A stretch of DNA of 11,794 nt from an uncultured Collinsella sp. (GTDB taxonomy: Bacteria > Actinomycetota > Coriobacteriia > Coriobacteriales > Coriobacteriaceae), in assembly GCA_900541785.1 (NCBI GenBank), contig UQKY01000056.1, positions 1 to 11,794 of the forward strand. The letters run 5' to 3'. Positions 5,909 through 11,794 of this stretch are shown here, in pieces (the stretch's first letter is position 1; each line of letters starts with the position of its first letter). A model generated the notes under the pieces. It saw only the letters and a list, made by a program, of their open reading frames with translations. It did no database searches and was not told the DNA's origin. Position numbers and translations under genes: made by a program.

Positions 5909-7285
5909 TTAGAGCGTGATGATGCCCGAGATATCGAGGGCCTGAGCGTCGGAGACGTCATGTGTGGCGAGCAAGAGCGTGCGGCCGTCGAGCAGGTCGA
6001 GCACGACCTTGGTCGTCGCATCGCGCGCGGCGGCATCCAGGCCGGTAAAGGGCTCGTCAAGAATCACCGCGCCGCCCGGGCACAGCAGGGCGCGGGCAAT
6101 CTCAACGCGGCGGCGCTGCCCGCCCGAAAGCTCGGCCGCGCGAGCATGCACATCGACCCCCGGCACCAGCAGGCGCAACAGGGCCGCAGCACTCGAGGCG
6201 TCCACGCGTGCATCGGCGCACACCAGCACGTTATCCAGCGCCGAAGCGGACTCGATCAAGCGTGCATCCTGAAACACCATCGAGCACGGCGCGCACTCCC
6301 CCGCTGCCAACGAAAGCAGCGTCGACTTGCCCATCCCCGAAGCGCCCATCACGCAGATACGCCCACCCGCAGGCACGTTGAGCACCAGACCATCCAGCGC
6401 CGGCGCCCAGGGCGCACGATCGCCCACGGCAAGCGCAAGCTCCGCTGCAGTGCCATCGCTCGCAGTCCCCGCACGTCCGCACAGTCCATGCCCATGCGCC
6501 CGCACGGCCGCGCGCCACGCCACGGGTCCCGAAACCCGCAGCAGCCACACCAGCACGCGCTCACACGCCCACGAGGCGGCAACGACCAGCACGGTCCACG
6601 CCAGCAAATCAGCCGTCTCAATCAAAAGCTTCGCCTGATAGATGCGCTCACCCACGGTGCCCACCGCCATACCGATCAGCTCCGCCGCCACGCCGGCCTT
6701 CCAGCTCATGCCGATCACGGCACGGGCGCACGAAAGCGCAAACGGCAGCACCTCGCGCCAGGTGTGGGCGCAAAACAGGCGCCAGCCCCGCACGCCATGT
6801 AGGCGGAACATCTGCTCCAGCGGTTTATCCACTTGTGCCAAGCCCTCGGCCAGCGAAAAATACACGCCCGGCAGCGCCATCAAAAAGACCGCCGCAATGC
6901 TCACGCGCGCCGACCCCAGCCAAATGAGCAGCAAGACCACCACGCAGGCGACCGGCGTCGCCTTTACAAACGACAGCGCCGGAGCAACCAGGTGCGCAAA
7001 CGCCCGCGAACGTGACGAAATCCCGGCAAGCACGCCACCACACACCGCAGCAAGAGCCAGCCCGCCCAGTATCCGCGCGCCCGAGCCCGCCAAAATCGCC
7101 CAGGTACCGCCATCGCACACCAGCCGCAGCAACGCCACCACAACAGCGCCCGGCCCCGGCAAAATCAACGGCTGCGCCACGAGACCCGCCACCAGCACCC
7201 ACACGGCAAGCCAAAAGGCGGCAACGGCACCTGCTGCCGCCACCGCCTTCATACGCTCTGCCATTTGTCGAGCAAACGCACGCAC
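5909..7285 (-). CDS. ABC importer permease fused to its ATPase (NitT/TauT type)
   Basis: 458 aa in one uninterrupted frame. Residues about 15-250 are a SsuC/TauC-like permease with about six membrane spans and the cytoplasmic coupling loop near residues 172-205 (REVLPFALSCARAVIGMSWKA, EAA-loop type). After a short linker (about 255-285) comes a nucleotide-binding domain: Walker A GASGMGKST (314-322), Q-loop Q339, signature LSGGQ (386-390), Walker B AVILDE (406-411), H442. All catalytic residues are present, so it should hydrolyse ATP. Importers of this class normally have separate permease and ATPase chains; the fusion is unusual. The ATPase is also very compact: Walker A lysine to Q-loop glutamine is only 19 residues against about 40 usually, so the strand region between them is missing. 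The GTG start (7283-7285) follows the stop of the binding-protein gene by 3 nt and uses GGAG inside that gene's last codons. Substrate unknown. Confidence 0.88.
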   Translation of the reverse strand: MRAFARQMAERMKAVAAAGAVAAFWLAVWVLVAGLVAQPLILPGPGAVVVALLRLVCDGGTWAILAGSGARILGGLALAAVCGGVLAGISSRSRAFAHLVAPALSFVKATPVACVVVLLLIWLGSARVSIAAVFLMALPGVYFSLAEGLAQVDKPLEQMFRLHGVRGWRLFCAHTWREVLPFALSCARAVIGMSWKAGVAAELIGMAVGTVGERIYQAKLLIETADLLAWTVLVVAASWACERVLVWLLRVSGPVAWRAAVRAHGHGLCGRAGTASDGTAAELALAVGDRAPWAPALDGLVLNVPAGGRICVMGASGMGKSTLLSLAAGECAPCSMVFQDARLIESASALDNVLVCADARVDASSAAALLRLLVPGVDVHARAAELSGGQRRRVEIARALLCPGGAVILDEPFTGLDAAARDATTKVVLDLLDGRTLLLATHDVSDAQALDISGIITL

Positions 7286-7288
7286 GGG

Positions 7289-8347
7289 CTACTCCATGTA
7301 GTAGAAATCGTCAGCCGGGAGCTTGCCGCCCACGGCGCTCGCGTCCGCATCGGCCAGCACCTGCAGGTACCCACCGAGCGCCGCCTTCATATCCCTCCCC
7401 GTCTGGCACACGAGCATGCACCCGGGAATCGCCTTTTCGGCAATCGCGGCGTTATCCACGATACCCGCATCGACCACGGCCTGAGCCCAGTCCGCCGGCG
7501 CCGCGTTGACGGCCTCAACGCTCGCAGCATGGCAGCTCAGGAATTCCGCCACGGCCTCGGGATGCTCCTCGGCAAAGGCACGGCGCACCACGGTCACGCC
7601 CGTCAGCAGGCGCGAACCCGTGTCACCTGCCAGCTCATCCCACACATCGGTCAGACTTACCGGAGCCGACAGCTTGCCTTCGCTCTTTGCGATGGCAGCG
7701 GTCTTGAACGGCTCGGGTAGCACGCCCACGGCAGACGAATCGGCAAGCAACGCCGACAGCACCTCGGTGGGCTCGCTCTTAAACTCGAGCGTCACCTGGC
7801 CGGTCAGACCCGCGCGCTCCAGCAGGTAGTTCATGACGTACTCCGGCGTGGTGCCCTTGCCCGTCATACAGACAGTATGGCCCGCCAGATCGCCAAACGA
7901 GGCCACGCTCGCGTTACCCGTCACCACGTTCAGCACGCCCAGTGTGTTGATGCCGATGACCTGCACCGCGCCCTCGGTCTTGTTATAGAGCACGCTCGCC
8001 ACGTTGGCGGGCACCAAGGCAATGTCGACATCGCCCTGAATCACCTTGGGCACGATCTCGTCGGCTGCGGCGCTGATCGCAAAGTCGAACTCGTTGTCCG
8101 TGGCACCTTCGGCCGCCTGGTCCATAAACTGCACCAGACCGATCGACGTCGGGCCCTTGAGCGAGGCGACGTGTACCTCAACCGGCTCGGCAGCGGCACC
8201 GTCAGCGGCAGACCCGGCAGCAGAGCCCGCAGCAGACCCGGCCCCGGCAGACCCGCCGCCGCAGCCAGCCAGCGCAAGCGACAGCGCACCCGCGGCAAGC
8301 GCCGAGGCAAACCCCCGGCGCGACATCTCAAAATCAAACGCGCGCAT
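7289..8347 (-). CDS. ABC transporter substrate-binding lipoprotein (NitT/TauT family), Tat-type signal
   Basis: 352 aa. Residues 1-29 are a lipoprotein signal: SRRGF (9-13) resembles the twin-arginine motif, then a hydrophobic stretch and the lipobox LAGC with C29 as the lipidated cysteine. A Gly/Ala/Ser linker (about 30-55, AGSAAGSAAGSAA) leads to the mature domain. The body matches, from memory, a clostridial family of NitT/TauT-like binding proteins with GPTSIGLVQFMD near its start, ALVPANVASVLYNKTEG, GTTPEYVMNYLLE and the C-terminal signature PADDFYYME. It should sit on the outer face of the membrane and feed the permease-ATPase encoded next. The ATG at 8345-8347 begins 2 nt after the hydrogenase stop; GAGGGG (8359-8364) lies 11 nt upstream, rather far. 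An alternative ATG at residue 8 would put the twin arginines nearer the N-terminus. Substrate cannot be read from the sequence. Confidence 0.85.
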   Translation of the reverse strand: MRAFDFEMSRRGFASALAAGALSLALAGCGGGSAGAGSAAGSAAGSAADGAAAEPVEVHVASLKGPTSIGLVQFMDQAAEGATDNEFDFAISAAADEIVPKVIQGDVDIALVPANVASVLYNKTEGAVQVIGINTLGVLNVVTGNASVASFGDLAGHTVCMTGKGTTPEYVMNYLLERAGLTGQVTLEFKSEPTEVLSALLADSSAVGVLPEPFKTAAIAKSEGKLSAPVSLTDVWDELAGDTGSRLLTGVTVVRRAFAEEHPEAVAEFLSCHAASVEAVNAAPADWAQAVVDAGIVDNAAIAEKAIPGCMLVCQTGRDMKAALGGYLQVLADADASAVGGKLPADDFYYME

Positions 8348-8349
8348 CG

Positions 8350-10161
8350 CTAGCACGCCCCCTCGTTGGGCATCGTCCATGCGTGATGGTCGGTATGCAG
8401 CAGCTCCTCGGCCAGCGGCGAGAGCGGCGCGCCCAAGAACTCGCGGTAGCACGCCTGGACATCGGGATTCTCGTGCGAGAAGCGAATCTCGGCGTTCGCA
8501 TCGAGGCCCCAGAGCACCTGGCCACGCTCGGCCGCCAGCTCGCAGCCGTCGTGGATGGGCTGACCGCCGCCACCGACGCAGCCGCCGGGGCATGCCATAA
8601 CCTCGACGAAGTCATAGCTCACGCGGCCGTCGCGAATCGCGTCGAGCAGACGTTCAGCGTTGCCCAGCCCGTGCACCACGGCGACGCGCACCTTGGTGCC
8701 CTCGATATCGGCCGCGGCTTCCTTCCAGCCGTCCAGGCCGCGCACGTCGGTAAAGAAGTCCGCATCGGGGTTCTTGCCCGTCACCAGGTAATAGGCCGAG
8801 CGCACGGCGGCCTCCATCACGCCGCCCGTGGCGCCAAAGATCACACCCGCGCCCGTGCCGAAACCCAGCGGCGTATCGAGCGGCTCCTCGGTAAGTGTGT
8901 CGACGCTCACGTGGCTCGCACGAATCATGCGCACCATCTCGCGCACCGTCAGCGCAACGTCCACATCGGGCGTGCCGTCCTCGCCCACCATGCTCGGCAG
9001 CGCGCACTCAGCCTTCTTGGCCGTACACGGCATCACGGACACCACAAACAGGCGCTCGGGCTCAACGCCCAGCACCTTGGCGTAGTAGGTCTTGGCAATA
9101 GCGCCGAACATCTGCTGCGGCGACTTGGACGTGGACAGGCTGTCGACAAACTCCGGATAGCGCGCCTTCACAAAGCGCACCCAACCCGGGCAGCAGCTCG
9201 TAAACATGGGCCAGCCGCGGCCGTCGCCTTCGCCCTTGGTGGCGGCGCCCAGGCGCTCGAGCAGCTCAGAGCCCTCCTCCATAATAGTGAGGTCGGCCGA
9301 GAAATCAGTATCGAACACGTACTCAAAGCCCACGCGGCGTAGCGCGCAAGCTAAGCGCTCAACAGTGGCCTCCTCGCGAGATATGCCGAGCTCCTCGCCC
9401 CAGGCGCTGCGCACGGCAGGCGCGATCTGCACCAGCACGATCTTGTCGGGATTAGCGAGCGCGTCAAACACGGTCTCGGTATCGTCGCGCTCGCGCAGCG
9501 CGCCCGTCGGGCAATGCGTGATGCACTGGCCGCACGCGACGCAATCGGTCTTGCCGATCGGCACGCGCCCGCGGGTGCCCACGGCGGTATGCGTGGCGCG
9601 GTTGGTCAGGTCCCAAATCCCTAGGCCCTGCACGCTCTCGCATACCTTAATGCAGCGCATGCATTTGATGCACTTGTCGTTTTCGCGGATGATGGGGAAA
9701 TCGAAATCCCAGCCCTCGCCCGCCAAATGCCTTTGATACGGCAGATAGAAAATGCCCAGGTCGTTGGCGATGGTCTGTAGGTTGCAGTTGCCGCTGCGCA
9801 CGCAGCTCGTGCACTGCGAATCGTGCTGGGACAGCAGCAGCTGCACGTTGGTGCGGCGAGCCTCGCGGGCCTTGGGGCTGTTGGTGTGCACCACCATGCC
9901 GTCGAGCACGTAGTTGTTGCAGGCGGCGACCAGTTGATCACAGCCCTCGACCTCGACCACGCACACGCGGCAGCCGCCGATCTCGTTTAGATCGCGCAGG
10001 TAGCACAGGGTGGGAATCTGGATGCCGACGGACTTGGCCGCATCCAGGATCGTGGTATGCTCGGGCACCACGACTTCGCAGTTATCGATAGTGAGCTTGA
10101 CCATATTGTGCGCTCCGTTTTCGGTGTTGTCGCTGACGGTGATTTTGTTGGGCTCTACCAT
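8350..10161 (-). CDS. hydA: [FeFe] hydrogenase, group A, with four accessory Fe-S modules (HydA/HndD-like)
   Basis: 603 aa, close to clostridial CpI (574 aa) and HndD. It catalyses reversible 2H+ + 2e- to H2 in the cytoplasm. Modules in order: [2Fe-2S] (C53, C64, C67, C81); His-ligated [4Fe-4S] (H113, C117, C120, C126); two ferredoxin-type [4Fe-4S] clusters (C164-C174, C207-C217); then the H-cluster domain with TSCCP (C323, C324), MPCTAKK (C379) and the third motif MACPGGCVGGGGQP (C524, C528). The proton-path residues known from CpI (Cys of TSCCP, E296 and E299, S343) are kept, so it should be catalytically competent. The start at 10159-10161 overlaps the upstream stop by 7 nt and has GGAGGGAGG (10170-10178) 8 nt before it. 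A second ATG at 10104 (MVKLTID, with its own GGAG) would give a 584-aa protein and is a real alternative. No extra C-terminal cluster domain. Needs HydEFG maturases, which are not in the window. Confidence 0.96.
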   Translation of the reverse strand: MVEPNKITVSDNTENGAHNMVKLTIDNCEVVVPEHTTILDAAKSVGIQIPTLCYLRDLNEIGGCRVCVVEVEGCDQLVAACNNYVLDGMVVHTNSPKAREARRTNVQLLLSQHDSQCTSCVRSGNCNLQTIANDLGIFYLPYQRHLAGEGWDFDFPIIRENDKCIKCMRCIKVCESVQGLGIWDLTNRATHTAVGTRGRVPIGKTDCVACGQCITHCPTGALRERDDTETVFDALANPDKIVLVQIAPAVRSAWGEELGISREEATVERLACALRRVGFEYVFDTDFSADLTIMEEGSELLERLGAATKGEGDGRGWPMFTSCCPGWVRFVKARYPEFVDSLSTSKSPQQMFGAIAKTYYAKVLGVEPERLFVVSVMPCTAKKAECALPSMVGEDGTPDVDVALTVREMVRMIRASHVSVDTLTEEPLDTPLGFGTGAGVIFGATGGVMEAAVRSAYYLVTGKNPDADFFTDVRGLDGWKEAAADIEGTKVRVAVVHGLGNAERLLDAIRDGRVSYDFVEVMACPGGCVGGGGQPIHDGCELAAERGQVLWGLDANAEIRFSHENPDVQACYREFLGAPLSPLAEELLHTDHHAWTMPNEGAC

Positions 10162-11794
10162 TCCAGGTTCCTCCCTCCGCGGAACGCGCCAAAGCCAAAG
10201 TGATCGCAACGCAGGCAGCGGCTCGCCTCCTGGCGCGCCTCCTCCTCGGTGAGGCCCTGCTCGACCAGATTCCAATCGTGGATGCGCTCGCCGGCCTCGC
10301 GCTCGCCCAGCTCGCAGCGGCCGCACTCGTGCTTGCCCTTAAACTGCACGGTCGGCAGCTCCACGTCGAGCTTTATCTTGTGGTCAAAGCCCAGGTAGCG
10401 GTCGATGTTTGCCGAAGCAACGCGACCGGCGTTGATCGCCCGGATGACGGTGGCGGGACCGGTCTGGCAGTCACCGCCGCTAAAGAGGCCATCGAAGTCG
10501 GGCACGGCGCCATCCGAATCGGTGACGATGCGACCCCACTTGCAGGCGATGCCCATGTCCTCAAACGGCTTGGAATCGATGTCCTGGCCAATGGCCACAA
10601 ACACGCGCTCGCAGGGAATGACGCGCTCGGGCGTGGCTGCGGCACGCGGGGCCGGACGTCCACGGCGGGGCTCGCCGATAATCTGCGGCTGCACGCGCAG
10701 GCCACTCACGCGACCGTCCTCGCCCGTCTCGATAGCGAGCGGTGCGGTGAGCTCCAGAACCTCGCACCCCTCGGCCTGGGCGCCGGCGATCTCGGCATCC
10801 TGGGCCGTCATGTCGCAGATGCGGCGGCGGTAGACGATGCTCACCTTTTCGGCACCGCAACGCACGGCAGAGCGCGCCACGTCCATGGCCACATTGCCGC
10901 CGCCGATGACGCACACGCGCTGGCCGCTCAGGTCGGGCAGTTCGTCGTCGCCGATGGCACGCAGCATCTTGACGGCCGACTCCACGCCGGGCGCCTCTTC
11001 GCCCGGAAGGCCGAGCTTCTTATCGCTGTGGGCGCCAATGGCTAGGTAGACGGCATCGAACTCGTCGCGCAGGCGGGCAAGCTCCTCGCCGTTGACGGAG
11101 TGGTCGAGTTCCACGTCGATGCCGGCGCTCAAGATCCAGTCGATCTCGGCCTGCAGGCGCTCGCGCGGCAGGCGGTAGCTGGGGATGCCGTAGCGCAACA
11201 TGCCGCCCAAGTGATGACGCTGCTCAAAGATCGTCACCTTATGGCCCATCACGGCCAGATAGTAGGCACAGGAAAGGCCGGCCGGGCCGCCGCCGATCAC
11301 GGCAATGCGCTTGCCGGTGTTGTCGGCCACGCTGGGCTTGTAATCGTTGAGGTCGCTGTGCTCAACGGCAAAACGCTTGAGGGCGAGGATGTTCATGGGA
11401 TCGTCGACCATGCCGCGACGGCAGTGCATCTCGCAGGGATGCTCGCACACCAAACCGCAGACGAGCGGCAGCGGGTTGTTCTTGCGGATGACCTTGACGG
11501 CATCGGCATAGCGGCCGGCCTCGACCAACGAAATGTAACCGGGAATGTCGACGTGCGCCGGGCAGCCCGAGACGCACGGGACGCGGGCCTCGCGGTCAAA
11601 GCCACAGGAGTGCTCGCGGATATGGTGCTCAAAATCATCGCGGAAACCGCGGATGGCGGTGAGTGCCATGGCGCCGGCCTCGTAGCCGATGGCGCAGTCG
11701 CTCGAAAGGTAGATGGTGCGGGCCGTGCGCTCAATCAAGTTGAGCGTGGACTCGTCGGCGCGGCCCTCGAGCACATCGGCGAGCAGGTCGCTCA
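10155..11794 (-). CDS. NuoF-GltD fusion flavoprotein (5' end outside window), hydrogenase partner
   Basis: About 545 residues visible, frame open through the right edge. The first 60 or so residues are the C-terminal end of a NuoF/HydB-type subunit: a four-helix-bundle segment, the conserved cluster cysteine (in SSDCAIGYEAG, near 11696) and FRDDFEHHI. From about 11606 on it is a GltD/NfnB-like oxidoreductase: an N-terminal cysteine cluster region (CVSGCPAHVD, then CGLVCEHPCEMHC), an FAD Rossmann fold (GGGPAGLSCA, near 11294), an NAD(P)H Rossmann fold (GGGNVAMDVA, near 10904), and SGGDCQTGPATVIRAI for FAD. The C-terminus adds two CxxC pairs (HECGRCE, SRCLRCD). Known parts of bifurcating HydABC, Nfn and Stn systems are combined here in one chain. 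With the hydrogenase next to it, it probably exchanges electrons between NAD(P)H, ferredoxin and H2. The NuoF FMN/NAD core and any NuoE gene would lie beyond the window. The GTG at 11774 is internal, not a start. Confidence 0.85.
   Translation of the reverse strand, partial: SDLLADVLEGRADESTLNLIERTARTIYLSSDCAIGYEAGAMALTAIRGFRDDFEHHIREHSCGFDREARVPCVSGCPAHVDIPGYISLVEAGRYADAVKVIRKNNPLPLVCGLVCEHPCEMHCRRGMVDDPMNILALKRFAVEHSDLNDYKPSVADNTGKRIAVIGGGPAGLSCAYYLAVMGHKVTIFEQRHHLGGMLRYGIPSYRLPRERLQAEIDWILSAGIDVELDHSVNGEELARLRDEFDAVYLAIGAHSDKKLGLPGEEAPGVESAVKMLRAIGDDELPDLSGQRVCVIGGGNVAMDVARSAVRCGAEKVSIVYRRRICDMTAQDAEIAGAQAEGCEVLELTAPLAIETGEDGRVSGLRVQPQIIGEPRRGRPAPRAAATPERVIPCERVFVAIGQDIDSKPFEDMGIACKWGRIVTDSDGAVPDFDGLFSGGDCQTGPATVIRAINAGRVASANIDRYLGFDHKIKLDVELPTVQFKGKHECGRCELGEREAGERIHDWNLVEQGLTEEEARQEASRCLRCDHFGFGAFRGGRNLEW
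10170..10178 (-). promoter_or_regulatory. Strong ribosome binding site for the hydrogenase, inside the upstream gene
   Basis: GGAGGGAGG lies within the last codons of the NuoF-GltD fusion (encoding its GGR stretch), 8 nt before the ATG at 10161. Its strength and placement support the 10161 start and a coupled, near-equal synthesis of the two proteins. Confidence 0.7.

Noticed and set aside
5960..6802. Plus-strand frame (280 aa) opposite the ABC fusion
   Set aside because: Gln/Arg/His-rich antisense shadow of GC-rich coding DNA without family features.
8348..8593. N-terminal extension of the binding protein
   Set aside because: It overlaps the hydrogenase's coding end; the signal peptide begins only after the ATG at 8347.
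8383..9342. Plus-strand frame (319 aa) opposite the hydrogenase
   Set aside because: Antisense shadow; the hydrogenase motifs on the other strand are complete and certain.
10162..10326. N-terminal extension of the hydrogenase
   Set aside because: It lies wholly inside the NuoF-GltD gene in another frame, is Arg/Gly/Pro-rich, and has no ferredoxin-like features.
1..11794. CRISPR arrays, tRNA or rRNA genes, insertion sequences
   Set aside because: No regularly spaced repeats of CRISPR type, no cloverleaf or rRNA-like segments, and no transposase motifs were seen in a read of both strands.

Overview
The window is GC-rich (roughly 60-65% by eye) and reads like an anaerobic, gut-type actinobacterium. 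Coriobacteriia, close to Collinsella, is my best guess. It rests on the gene mix (fucose-type lactaldehyde reductase, monomeric-type [FeFe] hydrogenase, NuoF-GltD fusion, high GC) and on the style of the short intergenic repeats; no rRNA or other marker gene is present to prove it.

Layout, left to right. (1) 58-1224, minus: fucO-like iron alcohol dehydrogenase, preceded by a short control region with a near-palindromic LacI-type operator. (2) 1348-1386: a strong intrinsic terminator ending the next gene. (3) 1390-2106, minus: a DUF1275 (YoaK-like) membrane protein. (4) 2107-2359: a divergent intergenic region with a perfect 12-bp inverted repeat. (5) 2360-4501, plus: a YgiQ-family radical SAM protein starting at GTG. 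(6) 4498-5409, minus: a CPBP intramembrane protease, convergent with ygiQ, the two stop codons sharing a CTAG. (7) 5462-5888: a short interval bounded by two 30-bp direct repeats (28/30 identical). It holds a 66-aa DinJ/RelB-type antitoxin with no visible toxin, a hairpin leader and three 10-bp-phased operator-like repeats. (8) 5909-11794, minus: one tightly packed operon that runs off the right edge.

The operon, in transcription order, is: a NuoF-GltD fusion (5' end outside the window), a four-Fe-S-module group A [FeFe] hydrogenase, a Tat-type lipoprotein substrate-binding protein, and a permease-ATPase fusion. Junctions are a 7-nt overlap, a 2-nt gap and a 3-nt gap, so the genes are almost certainly co-transcribed and translationally coupled. 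The first two genes suggest a soluble complex that links NAD(H) (NuoF part), NADP(H) or another flavin route (GltD part), ferredoxin and H2, resembling in parts HydABC, Hnd and the Sporomusa-type Nfn (Stn) systems. The last two genes form a minimal NitT/TauT-type importer of unknown substrate. Why an importer is locked into a hydrogenase operon is the most interesting open question here.
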